Below, one piece after another: positions 16,512 to 25,354 of a stretch of DNA of 64,000 bases; the stretch's first letter is position 1, and each line of letters opens with the position of its first letter. Under the pieces are notes generated by a model. That model saw only the letters and a program-made list of their open reading frames with translations, made no database searches and was not told the DNA's origin. Source of the stretch: Pelomonas margarita (GTDB taxonomy: Bacteria > Pseudomonadota > Gammaproteobacteria > Burkholderiales > Burkholderiaceae_C). The stretch is taken from NCBI RefSeq assembly GCF_043555875.1, contig NZ_JBIGHW010000001.1, forward strand, positions 248,001 through 312,000. The letters run 5' to 3'. A program made the position numbers and the translations under genes.

Positions 16512-19500
16512 ATGAGACATTTCAGACAGACAACCTTGTCATTGGCGGCAGCCCAGGCCTTGATGGTCCTGGCGATGCCGGCAATGGCTCAGCAGGCGCC
16601 CGCAGCGGCGGCGTCTGCGCCGGGCAAGTCGCAGCAGTTGGAGACCGTCGTCGTCTCCGGCCAGCGTGCGGCGCTGCAGTCGGCGCAGAAGCTCAAGCAG
16701 GACTCCGACGAGATCGTCGATTCAATCGTTGCGGACGATATCGGCAAGCTGCCGGACCGCTCCGTCTCCGAGGTGCTACAGCGCATCGTCGGCGTCACGA
16801 TGGACCGCGTGATGGCGCGTGGCGACCCGGGCCGCTTCTCGGTCGAGGGTTCGGGCGTGCTGATCCGCGGCCTGACCTATGTCTCGTCGCAGCTCAACGG
16901 TCGCGAGAGCTTCGCTGCCAACGGCGGCCGCGGCCTGAGCTTCGAGGATGTGCCGCCCGAGCTGATGGCCGGCGTGGACGTCTACAAGAACCCCTCGGCC
17001 GAGCAGATCGAAGGCGCCATCGGCGGCCTGGTGAATCTGCGCACCGCGCTGCCCTTCGACTACAACGGCTTCAAGGCTGGCCTGGGCGTGTCGGTCACCA
17101 AGAACCAGTTGGCGGACAACACCAAGCCGACCATCTCCGGCCTGCTGTCCAACACCTGGAACACCGACTACGGCAAGTTCGGCCTGCTGGCGCATGTGGC
17201 CAACTCCAAGAGCGCCACGCGCACCGACGGCATGTCGGTGGACCCGTACTTCCTGGCCGTCGAGCGCGACACCAGCCGGTCTGACGCTGACAACAACGCC
17301 TACTACAAGCCGCTGGCGGGAAACCACTGGTTCCCCAAGGCGATCGGTTGGCGCTCGCTGGCCTTTGACCGCAAGCGCCAGGGCACCTATGTGGCCGGCC
17401 AGTGGAAGAAGGACGACCTGCAGGCCGCGATCACGCACTTCCGCTCCAAGTACAACTTCTACTGGGACGAGAGCTCCATCGACAGCCAGGCCGACCCGTA
17501 CACGTCCATCGTGGGGGCCGACGCCAAGTGGGGCAGTAACGGCGCGCTGCTGAGCGGCACCATCACTGACCCGGGTCACAACGGCATCCCCTTCAACGCG
17601 AATACGCGCTTCTCCAAGCGCAATTCGCTGACGAAGGAGACGACGTTCAATGTCGTGTGGACGCCCACACCTGCGCTGCGCATCTCCAACGACTTCCAGT
17701 TCATCCACTCCACCACGGCGGCCATCGATTCCACCGTTGCCACCGGCATCAACATGCCCAAGGAGACCGTGGACCTGAGCGGCGGCATGCCGCGGCTGGT
17801 TCTGGATGCGACCGACCGTGCCTATCTGGCCGATCCGTCCAAGTACTACTGGGGCTTCACGATGGAGCACCTGGACAAGAGCCGCGCCACGCAGAAGGCC
17901 TGGAAGGGCGACATCAAGTACAACTTCGACCACCCGGTGCTGCACGACCTGCGCGTGGGCCTGCGCCTGACGGATCGCGACGTCAACAACCAGGTCAGCA
18001 ACCCCAGCTACAACTGGAAGGCCGTCACGCAGACCTGGCAGTCCGCCGAGTTCGATGCGGGCGCGCGCGACAAGACTTGGGACTGGCACCCCATCCGCTC
18101 GTTGGCCTACCTGTCGCGCTTCGGTGGTGAAACTCAGGTCAAGTCGTTCAACAACTTCATGAACGGCAAGAACCAGGTGGCGTCGCTGGTGCTGCCCAAG
18201 ATGGCCGTCGCGGCCAACTACCCTGACTCGTACAAGACCCTGCACAGCTACTACACGACGCTGTGCGAGGAGTACAAGGCGCAACTGGGCACCAACCGCA
18301 ACTGCGCCGCATCCTGGCAGCCCATCCCGTTCGACGAGAGTTCGCCCAACAGCAACAAGCAGCACGAGACCACCAAGACGGCCTACGCGCAGCTGCGCTT
18401 CGGCTTCGACGAGTGGAACGTGCCGGTGGACGGCAACGTGGGTCTGCGCGTGGTCAACACCGACTACAACACGACGGGCTCCCAGTCGCTGAGCTACACG
18501 GCCACGACCATCGGGACCGGGACGCTGCAAGGCCTGCCGGTGCCGACGTTCACCAACTACCTGCGCCCGATCGAGGTCGACAACAAGTACACCGACGTGC
18601 TGCCCAGCCTGAACCTGCGCTGGAAGCTCAAGGACAACATGCAGCTGCGCTTCGCCTTCGCCAAGGCGCTGGCGCGGGCGGACTTCAGCGACCTGCAGCC
18701 CAACCTGCAGTTGCTGGCCGGTTCTGCCAACCTGCGCACCGTCGTCACGCCGGCCGTGGGCAACACGCCGGAGAAGCGCGACATCTTTATCGACGACTAC
18801 CGCAACCGCGGCTCTGCGCTTGGCAACCCGATGCTCAAGCCGGTCAAGTCCGACCAGTTCGACCTGTCGGCCGAGTGGTACATCAACAAGACCAGCTCGA
18901 TCACGGTGGCGGCCTTCAACAAGCAGCTCAAGGACGTCATCGTCAACCAGGTGGATCTGGTGCAGGCGGCCGACACCACGGGCAAGGTGTGGGACTTCGT
19001 CTACTCCACCAAGGTCAACGGCGCCAAGGGCTGGGCGCGCGGCCTGGAAATGGCCGTGCAGCACTACTTCGAGGGGCTGCCCGGCCTGTTGCAGGGGCTG
19101 GGCGTGCAGGCCAACTTCACCTATGTGGACAGCCGCCAGAGCCGCTACAACTCGGTGGGCGCCGCATGGTGCAGCAGCACGGCGGACGGGACCAACCTGA
19201 ACCTGTTCGTCAACGGCTGCGACACCAACGGCCAGTCCTACGGTGCGCTGCCGCTGCCCAACCTGTCTCGCAAGGCCTACAACCTGGCGTTGCTGTATGA
19301 CCATGGCCCGATCTCGGCGCGCGTGGCCTATGCCTGGCGCGGCAAGTACCTGAACGGCGTGGCCTTCCCGGACAACACCGGTCCCAACCAGACCAATGGT
19401 CTGAATGCCAACCCGAGCAGTCCGCAGTACGGCCGCAACAACATGCCGCTGGGCTTGCCGATCTGGACGGCTGACTACGGTCAGCTGGACATGGGCGTGC

Positions 19501-19658
19501 AGTACCGGTTCACGAACAATCTGACGTTCGCGTTCGAGGGCCAGAACCTGACCGACTCGGTCTACAAGCAGCTGATGCAGCAGCACATCGGCATGATGGG
19601 CCGCACCTGGTTTGCATCGGGCCCGCGCTACACGCTGTCGGCGCGCCTGACGTACTGA
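16512..19658 (+). CDS. TonB-dependent receptor, oligosaccharide type
   Basis: 1048-aa outer-membrane beta-barrel transporter. Signal peptide MRHFRQTTLSLAAAQALMVLA..MAQQ; TonB-box-like LETVVVSGQRAAL; plug domain with KLPDRSVSEVLQRIVGVTMDR and VDVYKNPSAEQIEGAIGGLVNLRT; and a C-terminus ending in an aromatic-containing strand (YTLSARLTY). The plug style (SVADDIGKLPDRSVSE) is that of carbohydrate-type receptors in Xanthomonas, Caulobacter and Burkholderiales. ATG 16512 is chosen because AGAGGAG (16496-16502) lies 9 nt upstream. A rho-independent terminator follows at 19717. Likely imports mannan-derived oligosaccharides, by context. Confidence 0.93.
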   Translation: MRHFRQTTLSLAAAQALMVLAMPAMAQQAPAAAASAPGKSQQLETVVVSGQRAALQSAQKLKQDSDEIVDSIVADDIGKLPDRSVSEVLQRIVGVTMDRVMARGDPGRFSVEGSGVLIRGLTYVSSQLNGRESFAANGGRGLSFEDVPPELMAGVDVYKNPSAEQIEGAIGGLVNLRTALPFDYNGFKAGLGVSVTKNQLADNTKPTISGLLSNTWNTDYGKFGLLAHVANSKSATRTDGMSVDPYFLAVERDTSRSDADNNAYYKPLAGNHWFPKAIGWRSLAFDRKRQGTYVAGQWKKDDLQAAITHFRSKYNFYWDESSIDSQADPYTSIVGADAKWGSNGALLSGTITDPGHNGIPFNANTRFSKRNSLTKETTFNVVWTPTPALRISNDFQFIHSTTAAIDSTVATGINMPKETVDLSGGMPRLVLDATDRAYLADPSKYYWGFTMEHLDKSRATQKAWKGDIKYNFDHPVLHDLRVGLRLTDRDVNNQVSNPSYNWKAVTQTWQSAEFDAGARDKTWDWHPIRSLAYLSRFGGETQVKSFNNFMNGKNQVASLVLPKMAVAANYPDSYKTLHSYYTTLCEEYKAQLGTNRNCAASWQPIPFDESSPNSNKQHETTKTAYAQLRFGFDEWNVPVDGNVGLRVVNTDYNTTGSQSLSYTATTIGTGTLQGLPVPTFTNYLRPIEVDNKYTDVLPSLNLRWKLKDNMQLRFAFAKALARADFSDLQPNLQLLAGSANLRTVVTPAVGNTPEKRDIFIDDYRNRGSALGNPMLKPVKSDQFDLSAEWYINKTSSITVAAFNKQLKDVIVNQVDLVQAADTTGKVWDFVYSTKVNGAKGWARGLEMAVQHYFEGLPGLLQGLGVQANFTYVDSRQSRYNSVGAAWCSSTADGTNLNLFVNGCDTNGQSYGALPLPNLSRKAYNLALLYDHGPISARVAYAWRGKYLNGVAFPDNTGPNQTNGLNANPSSPQYGRNNMPLGLPIWTADYGQLDMGVQYRFTNNLTFAFEGQNLTDSVYKQLMQQHIGMMGRTWFASGPRYTLSARLTY

Positions 19659-19716
19659 GGCATCGGTACGCGCCCCCAAGGCGCTGCGTAGCTCGGGTTT
19701 GCCCCGGTCTGCGCCA

Positions 19717-19746
19717 GGCCCGGCACTGCGGTGTCGGGCCTTTTTC
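19717..19746 (+). terminator. Rho-independent terminator after the TonB-dependent receptor
   Basis: Stem arms 19717-19726 and 19731-19740 (one mismatch/wobble), a 4-nt TGCG loop, then a T-run with one C. It lies between the receptor stop and the halogenase-like start, so the latter may depend on read-through or its own promoter. Confidence 0.85.
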
Positions 19747-19792
19747 TTGTGTAGTGTTCACGCGCGGAAGAACCGCAGACAAGAGAACGTTC

Positions 19793-21349
19793 ATGGAGAC
19801 AAACAAACCGGGGGACACGCCGACCGCGCTGCGCCGCGTCGTCATCGTGGGCGGCGGCACGGCCGGCTGGATGACGGCCGCGCCGCTGGCGCAGCTGATG
19901 GGTTCGGTCGATCACGCGGCCGGCTGCGAGATCGTGCTCATCGAGTCGCCCGACATCGGCACCGTGGGCGTGGGCGAGGCCACGCTGCCCACCATCCGCT
20001 TCTACAACCGCACGCTGGGCCTGGACAACGCCGAGTTCATCCGCAAGACCCAGGCGACCTTCAAGCTTGGCATCGAATTCAAGGACTGGGGCCACGTCGG
20101 CAACCGCTTCTTCCATGGCTTCGGCGAGTTCGGCCCGGCCATACAGAACCGCTCGTCCATCCTGCACTGGCTGCGCCTGCACGGCCTGGGCAGCATGGAT
20201 AGCCATGAGCACTGGTCCACCGCCACGGTGATGGCCATGCGCAACCGCTTCATGCCGCCCGAGGGCGACGTCGCCTCGGCCGCCAACGCCTACACCTACG
20301 CCTTTCACTTCGACGCCGGCCTGTACGCCGCCTACCTGCGCGACTACGCGGTGGCGCGCGGCGTGCAGCGCGAGGAGGGCACCATCGTCGACGTGTCCGT
20401 GCGCCCGGGCGACGGTTTCGTCACTGCCGTCACGCTGGCCGACGGCCGGCGCATCGAGGGTGACCTGTTCATCGACTGCTCGGGCTTCCGCGCGCTGCTC
20501 ATCGAAGGCGTCTGCCAGGCCGGCTACGACGACTGGACGCACTGGCTGCCCTGCGACAGCGCCCAGGCCGTGCCCTGCGCCCGCGTCGAGCCGCTGACGC
20601 CCTACACGACGTCCACCGCCCGCAGCGCCGGCTGGCAGTGGCGCATCCCGCTGCAGCACCGCACCGGCAACGGTCACGTCTACTGCAGTGGCTACACCAG
20701 CGACGAGGACGCTGGCCGCGTGCTGATGAGCCACCTCGACGGCGCTGCGCTGGGCGAGCCGCGCCAGCTGCGATTCAAGACCGGCATGCGCCGCAAGGCC
20801 TGGGACCGCAATGTCGTCGCCATCGGCCTGGCCTCGGGTTTCTTGGAGCCGTTGGAGTCCACCAGCATCCAGCTCATCATGGACGGCGTGGGCCGCCTCA
20901 TCGAGCTATGGCCCGACCGCCGCTGCGACCACCACCTCGCCGACGAATACAACCGCCGCATGGCCCAGCAGTACACGTCCATCCGTGACTTCATCGTGCT
21001 GCACTACAAACTCACTCGCCGCGACGACAGCGCGTTCTGGCGCTACTGCGCGGCCATGCCCATCCCCGACACGCTGCACCACCAGATCGAGCTGTTCCGC
21101 CGCAGCGGCCGTGTCGCCATCCTCGACCCCGACAGCTTTGCCGAGCCCTCCTGGGTGTCGCTGTTTCTCGGCCTGGGGCTCTGGCCCGAGCGCCACGACC
21201 CACTGCTGGCGCAGATCGACGAGCGCGCGCTGCGCCAGCACTTCCAGCGCCTGCGCCAGGCCATCGCCCAAACGGTGGATGCCATGCCCGACCACGGCGC
21301 CTTCATTGCGCGCCATGCGCAGGCCGCCCCGCTGGAGACGCCGCTGTGA
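19793..21349 (+). CDS. Tryptophan-halogenase-like flavoprotein, copy 1
   Basis: 518 aa. FAD-binding GGGTAGWMTAAPLAQLM at the N-terminus, the conserved region VGVGEATLPTIRFYNRTLGLD, FKLGIEFKDW with the Lys equivalent to the halogenase active-site Lys, and the WxWxIP motif (WQWRIP) near residue 280. The family contains true flavin-dependent tryptophan halogenases, but copies next to carbohydrate TonB receptors are common in Proteobacteria and their role is unknown. I would not call halogenation here. ATG 19793 is favoured over an upstream start that would precede the motif by many residues. Its stop overlaps copy 2 (GTGA). Confidence 0.87.
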   Translation: METNKPGDTPTALRRVVIVGGGTAGWMTAAPLAQLMGSVDHAAGCEIVLIESPDIGTVGVGEATLPTIRFYNRTLGLDNAEFIRKTQATFKLGIEFKDWGHVGNRFFHGFGEFGPAIQNRSSILHWLRLHGLGSMDSHEHWSTATVMAMRNRFMPPEGDVASAANAYTYAFHFDAGLYAAYLRDYAVARGVQREEGTIVDVSVRPGDGFVTAVTLADGRRIEGDLFIDCSGFRALLIEGVCQAGYDDWTHWLPCDSAQAVPCARVEPLTPYTTSTARSAGWQWRIPLQHRTGNGHVYCSGYTSDEDAGRVLMSHLDGAALGEPRQLRFKTGMRRKAWDRNVVAIGLASGFLEPLESTSIQLIMDGVGRLIELWPDRRCDHHLADEYNRRMAQQYTSIRDFIVLHYKLTRRDDSAFWRYCAAMPIPDTLHHQIELFRRSGRVAILDPDSFAEPSWVSLFLGLGLWPERHDPLLAQIDERALRQHFQRLRQAIAQTVDAMPDHGAFIARHAQAAPLETPL

Positions 21350-22887
21350 ACCCCGACACCTCTGCCATCCGCCGCATCGTCATCGTCGGTGGCGGCTCCG
21401 CCGGCTGGATGTGTGCCGCGCCGCTCGCCCAGGTGTTCGGCTCGACGCCCGGCGGCCCGGCCAACCCGGTGGGCTGCGAGATCGTGCTGATCGAGTCCGC
21501 CGACATCGGCACCGTCGGCGTCGGCGAGGCCACGCTGCCCAGCATCCGCGCCTACAACGACGCGCTGGGCCTGGACAACGCCGACTTCATGCGCCGCACG
21601 CAGGCCAGCTTCAAGCTCGGCATCGAGTTCAAGGACTGGGGCTACGTCGGCAACCGCTTCTTCCACGGCTTCGGCGGCTTCGGCCCAGCCATCGTCAACC
21701 GCTCGTCCGTGGCGCACTGGCTGCGGCTGGCGCGCGAGGGCGGCATGGCCAGCCACGAGGAGTGGTCCGTCGCCACCATGATGGCTCGCCACAACCGCTT
21801 CGCGCCCCCCGAGGCCGGCCCGCCGTCCGCCGCCAACGCGTTCTCCTACGCCTTCCACTTCGACGCCGGCCTGTACGCCGCCTACCTGCGCGACTACGCG
21901 GTGGCGCGCGGCGTGCAGCGCGAGGAGGGCACCATCGTCGACGTGTCCGTGCGCCCCGGCGACGGCTTCGTCACCGCCGTCACGCTGGCCGACGGCCGGC
22001 GCATCGCGGGCGACCTGTTCATCGACTGCTCGGGCTTCCGCGCGCTGCTGATCGAAGGCGTGTGCCGCGCCGGCTATCACGACTGGACGCATTGGCTGCC
22101 TTGCGACAGCGCCCAGGCCGTGCCGTGCGAGAAAGTGCAGCCGCTCACGCCGTACACCACCTCCACCGCCCATTCAGCCGGCTGGCAGTGGCGCATCCCG
22201 CTGCAACACCGCACCGGCAACGGCCATGTCTACAGCAGCGCCCACATCAGCGACGAGGACGCGAGCCGCGTGCTGATGAGCCACCTCGACGGCGCGCCCC
22301 AGGGCGAGCCGCGCCAACTGCGCTTCAAGACCGGCCTGCGCCGCAAGGTCTGGGACCGCAACGTCGTCGCCGTGGGCCTGTCCTCGGGCTTCCTGGAGCC
22401 GCTGGAGTCCACCAGCCTGTCGCTGGTCATCCACGGCATCAGCGCGCTGGTGGAGCTGTTCCCCGACCGCCGCTGCGAGCCCCACCTGGTGGACGAGTAC
22501 AACCGCCGCATGACGCGGCAGTACGAGTCCATCCGCGACTTCATCATCCTGCACTACAAGCTCACCCACCGGGATGACAGCGCGTTCTGGCGCTACTGCC
22601 GTGGCATGTCCATCCCGGACACGCTGGCCCACCAGATCGACACCTTCCGCCGCAACGGCCGCGTCGTCATCCTGGACCGCGACAGCTTCGGCGAAGACTC
22701 CTGGTACTCGCTGTTTTTGGGACTGGGCCTGCAGCCCGAGGGGCTGGACCCGCTGCTGCGGCAGGTGGACGCGGCGCCGCTGCGGGCGCATTTCCAGCGG
22801 CTGCATGCGGCCATCGCGAAGACCGTTGAAGGCATGCCGGACCATGCGGCGTACCTCGCGCGCATGGTGGCGACTCGGGGCGCTTGA
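21346..22887 (+). CDS. Tryptophan-halogenase-like flavoprotein, copy 2
   Basis: 513 aa, GTG start overlapping the stop of copy 1. Same motifs: GGGSAGWMCAAPLAQVF, VGVGEATLPSIRAYNDALGLD, FKLGIEFKDWGYVGNRFFHGF and WQWRIP. It is a close tandem paralogue; 101 bp at 21856-21956 are identical to 20306-20406. Function in the glycan locus is not known; modification or sensing of a receptor-related ligand has been suggested for such neighbours, but nothing in the sequence proves it. Confidence 0.87.
   Translation: MNPDTSAIRRIVIVGGGSAGWMCAAPLAQVFGSTPGGPANPVGCEIVLIESADIGTVGVGEATLPSIRAYNDALGLDNADFMRRTQASFKLGIEFKDWGYVGNRFFHGFGGFGPAIVNRSSVAHWLRLAREGGMASHEEWSVATMMARHNRFAPPEAGPPSAANAFSYAFHFDAGLYAAYLRDYAVARGVQREEGTIVDVSVRPGDGFVTAVTLADGRRIAGDLFIDCSGFRALLIEGVCRAGYHDWTHWLPCDSAQAVPCEKVQPLTPYTTSTAHSAGWQWRIPLQHRTGNGHVYSSAHISDEDASRVLMSHLDGAPQGEPRQLRFKTGLRRKVWDRNVVAVGLSSGFLEPLESTSLSLVIHGISALVELFPDRRCEPHLVDEYNRRMTRQYESIRDFIILHYKLTHRDDSAFWRYCRGMSIPDTLAHQIDTFRRNGRVVILDRDSFGEDSWYSLFLGLGLQPEGLDPLLRQVDAAPLRAHFQRLHAAIAKTVEGMPDHAAYLARMVATRGA
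21856..21956 (+). repeat. 101-bp block identical to 20306-20406 within the halogenase-like paralogues
   Basis: Base-by-base comparison shows no difference over 101 bp (offset 1550), including third codon positions, while flanking sequence differs at many synonymous sites. This is the pattern of gene conversion or recent duplication. Confidence 0.9.
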
Positions 22888-22951
22888 AGGTCTGCCTTGT
22901 CGCTGCGAGGCTTACCGGCTGATGTTGGCCTTTCGTGCCGAGGTCTTTCGA

Positions 22952-23272
22952 TACGTACGGGGCTGGCTGGGGTGCTTCCTCGGCATCAGCCAGTACTACC
23001 GCCCGGTGCCCGAGCTGGATGAATGGCTGCGACGGCGCACCCGCATGTGCTACTGGAAACAGTGGCGCTGGGCACGCACGAAGATACGCCACCTGCTGGC
23101 CTTGGGCGTGAGCCTGAAGTCGGCCATCCAGCCCGGGGTCCGCAGCCACGGTTACTGGCACATGGCACGCACTCCGGTGACGCAGCAGGCGATGTCCAAC
23201 GCGTGGTTGAAGGCGCAAGGCCTGGTCAGCATCACAGAGCTGTGGTGCAAGGCACAGGGCTACACGACATAA
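22952..23272 (+). pseudogene. ltrA: Group II intron reverse transcriptase/maturase, C-terminal fragment
   Basis: About 106 residues recognisable as the maturase (GIIM) end of a group II intron RT: GISQYYRPVPELDEWLRRR, CYWKQWRWARTKIRHLLALG, SHGYWHMARTPVTQQAMSN and AWLKAQGLVS. All RT catalytic motifs (YADD etc.) and the intron 5' half are missing; the fragment begins abruptly about 65 bp after the second halogenase-like gene. It ends at TAA just before the intron RNA 3' domains. Dead remnant, not a functional protein. Confidence 0.9.
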
Positions 23273-23299
23273 CGGATTCGTCAAGCGTGCCGACTTGTT

Positions 23300-23377
23300 G
23301 AACCGCCCACTGCGGACCCGCACGGTGGGTGGTGTGGGGCTGGGGGCTTGACAGCTAGATACCCCTGGCTACCCGAT
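23300..23377 (+). ncRNA. Group II intron domains V and VI (3' end remnant)
   Basis: Positions 23303-23333 fold into a domain-V-like hairpin: ACCGCCCAC pairs with GTGGGTGGT, an inner TGCGG/CCGCA stem caps it, and a two-base CG bulge lies on the 3' side. It is followed at about 23336-23377 by a longer hairpin (GGGGCTGGGGGC with ACCCCTGGCTACCC) fitting domain VI, and the element ends CCCGAT, agreeing with the AY 3' end of such introns. The intron is oriented opposite to the two genes to its right. Confidence 0.7.
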
Positions 23378-24093
23378 TAGGGCGCTCGGCTCAGCAGGAC
23401 TTTGTTCAGCTCGTGGCCTATTTCAACTATCAGCCGTGAACATCGATCGCTCTCTTTTGATAAGAAGTCTTTGGCATCGACTTGATCGAATTCTTCACGG
23501 TTATACGTAAATGCCGAGAACATGACCATGTAGCGGTCAGGTCGCGTGCCAGTCCAGTCTTCATTCATGAAAGGGAACACTATGCTCCTGTGCTTCGAAT
23601 GATTGGCGAGCGCCGAGAGATGCCGAAACAATCCGCTGCTCGTCAACTGAGTCAGCTGGAGTCCGATGGTAACGGCATCGGCGACGGTGGCCAGGAGCCT
23701 AGTGACCGACCCAGCTGTGATGCTCCGCTCTTCCATGGCATCTGTCGTGAGGTTAATTCCAAGTGAGTAGTAAACGGCGTGCGCCAAAATATCCGGAAGC
23801 GTGTGAATGCTCTGAATGCAGGCGATGAAGTGGGCTCCAACTTTCCGAATAAAAATGTCAAATTCGATCGAGTAATCGTCGTCTTTGGCGTGGATGGCTT
23901 CGAGTAGTGAAGAGTTAAGAAGATGCTCCCTGACGTACCGATCGATCAATTGCACAGCGTCCTGGTAATGAACCCAAGCGTAAATTTGCCGATCGTCGAT
24001 TGACCGTAGGCTGTCTCTCGCCAGAGTCAATTGATCTCGCCCGTATACGCGTGCGATCTGATCGCGCGTCTCGTTGAGGTTCCACGGTTTCAT
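23377..24093 (-). CDS. Unknown protein in A+T-rich island
   Basis: 238 aa, not recognised. Visibly lower in G+C than neighbours and with different codon use, so probably acquired. Mostly helical in appearance; no signal peptide or clear membrane span. One notable string is LSALANHSKHRSIVFPF; N-x-x-KHR motifs occur in some HEPN-like helical proteins, but this is only a suggestion. Start ATG 24093 (MKPWNLNETRD) is preferred because AGGGTG lies 7 nt upstream; an ATG at 24183 would read through the attC-like repeat. Its TAA stop coincides with the 3' boundary of the group II intron remnant. Confidence 0.65.
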   Translation of the reverse strand: MKPWNLNETRDQIARVYGRDQLTLARDSLRSIDDRQIYAWVHYQDAVQLIDRYVREHLLNSSLLEAIHAKDDDYSIEFDIFIRKVGAHFIACIQSIHTLPDILAHAVYYSLGINLTTDAMEERSITAGSVTRLLATVADAVTIGLQLTQLTSSGLFRHLSALANHSKHRSIVFPFMNEDWTGTRPDRYMVMFSAFTYNREEFDQVDAKDFLSKESDRCSRLIVEIGHELNKVLLSRAP

Positions 24094-24100
24094 TTGCACC

Positions 24101-24215
24101 CTAGCGCCCAGGTTAACCGGCGCCGGAGCGCGAAGTGCGCAGTGCACCAACATGGGACATAAAATCGCGAAGCGATTGCCCATGTTGGCGTCCGCGTTGA
24201 ACCGACAGTTGGAAA
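24101..24215 (-). repeat. attC-like site between two cassette-like genes
   Basis: On the minus strand the order is TTTCCAAC (R''-like), GGTTCAAC (L''), a 10-bp perfect inverted repeat (24147-24156 with 24179-24188) enclosing an AATCGC/GCGATT stem, then GGTTAACC (L') and GCTAGGG (R'-like). Spacing and symmetry are those of an integron attC. The outer boxes deviate from consensus RYYYAAC and GTTRRRY, so it may be degenerate. It begins 1-2 nt after the mrr stop and ends 8 nt before the next ORF start, as in gene cassettes. Confidence 0.6.
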
Positions 24216-24216
24216 T

Positions 24217-25128
24217 TTATGCCTCCTCAAAGTAGTCCGAGTCAATTTTCTTGATCACGTAGGTTGCTTGCGTTGACACGCCGACGTCGAAGTCGATCAT
24301 GAGCGCCGCAAGCTTCCCGCCATCGATCAGCACCACCTTGGTTTCGATGAGCGAAACGTATTCGATTGCATCAGCGGTGAACCGAGATGTTGCGATGAAC
24401 ACGCCTTTCTTGGCACGCTGACCAGAAAGTGCGCCTACGAATTTTTGTATTTCAGGCCGACCGACCGTACCTTGCCAGCGCTTTGCTTGAATGTAGATTG
24501 TGTCAAGGCCAAGACGATCCTCTTTGATGATCCCGTCGATTCCACCATCTCCGCTTTGACCAACGCGTTCGCCCGCATCTTTACGCGAGCCACCGTAGCC
24601 CATTTTGACGAGCAACTCAACGACAAGGTGTTCAAAGAAGGCTGGTGAACACACAAGGATTTTCTGCAGAAGCTCTTCCGCCAGTTCGCTGCGAATTCGT
24701 TGGTGCGCTTGCTCAAGGTTTTCCTCGGGAGTTTGTAGTTCCTCTTCCGTAGATGTCGGAGACTGCACCATTTGAGGTGACTTTGATGATTCGCGAAATT
24801 CTTTGAATTCTTGGTATTGGTCTAGGAATTTGTTGTCGATGGTTGTGGGAGAATTTGCAAGCACAGAAAGGCCGCGCTCTGTTATTTTGAGTGAGCCTCT
24901 GCGTGGAGAATCGATTAGGCCGGCCTTCTTTAAATAGAAGCGCGCCCATGCAACTCTGTTGGTGAATACCGCTTGCTGGCCACTCGGAAGGAGCTCTGTT
25001 TGCTCTTCTTGAGAGAGGTTGAAATCTACGGCCAAACGCTCGACTGTCTGACGCATCGTGTGCTCTCCGCCATCTTGCGCAGACTTCAGCAATGGCAGCA
25101 TGAGGGTTTGGTAATCCGGGATAGGCAT
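24217..25128 (-). CDS. mrr: Mrr-family modification-dependent restriction endonuclease
   Basis: 303 aa, matching E. coli Mrr in length and order. The N-terminal winged-helix Mrr_N domain (IPDYQTLMLPLLKSAQDG.., SGQQAVFTNRVAWARFYLKKAGLI) is followed by a charged linker at about 110-150 and the Mrr catalytic domain: FFEHLVVELLVKMGYGG, the PD-(D/E)xK-type GDGGIDGII and YIQAKRW (QxK), then GRPEIQKFVGALSGQRAKKGVFI. It cleaves foreign methylated DNA in known members. Markedly A+T-richer than flanking genes. A GTTAGAA box (25145-25151, complement) lies 16 nt upstream and could be a recombination core. No methyltransferase gene is adjacent, as expected for type IV enzymes. Confidence 0.92.
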   Translation of the reverse strand: MPIPDYQTLMLPLLKSAQDGGEHTMRQTVERLAVDFNLSQEEQTELLPSGQQAVFTNRVAWARFYLKKAGLIDSPRRGSLKITERGLSVLANSPTTIDNKFLDQYQEFKEFRESSKSPQMVQSPTSTEEELQTPEENLEQAHQRIRSELAEELLQKILVCSPAFFEHLVVELLVKMGYGGSRKDAGERVGQSGDGGIDGIIKEDRLGLDTIYIQAKRWQGTVGRPEIQKFVGALSGQRAKKGVFIATSRFTADAIEYVSLIETKVVLIDGGKLAALMIDFDVGVSTQATYVIKKIDSDYFEEA

Positions 25129-25354
25129 CGGTGGTTCTTTGAATTTCTAACCGGTTGTCGACAGTCTGCGTAATGTAGGTGCGTGCGGCGTAATGCGTGC
25201 CCTTCTGGCATCCGCAAGTGCTTGATCCGCCGGAGACATGGGCTTCCTACTGCTGGCGAACACCGTTCGTCGCTGTCCGCGTAACGAGTCAGCTGATGCA
25301 GACCAAAGCAGTCGCTTGCGGTCCGCCGCTTCTGGCGGATGACTGCCACTCAGC

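Noticed and set aside
19793..22887. Secondary-metabolite halogenation cluster
   Set aside because: Halogenase-like genes are present but there is no NRPS, PKS or prenyltransferase nearby; the neighbours are sugar-uptake genes, where such genes commonly occur.
24217..25128. Type II restriction-modification system
   Set aside because: No methyltransferase gene is nearby and the domain order is that of Mrr, a type IV enzyme.
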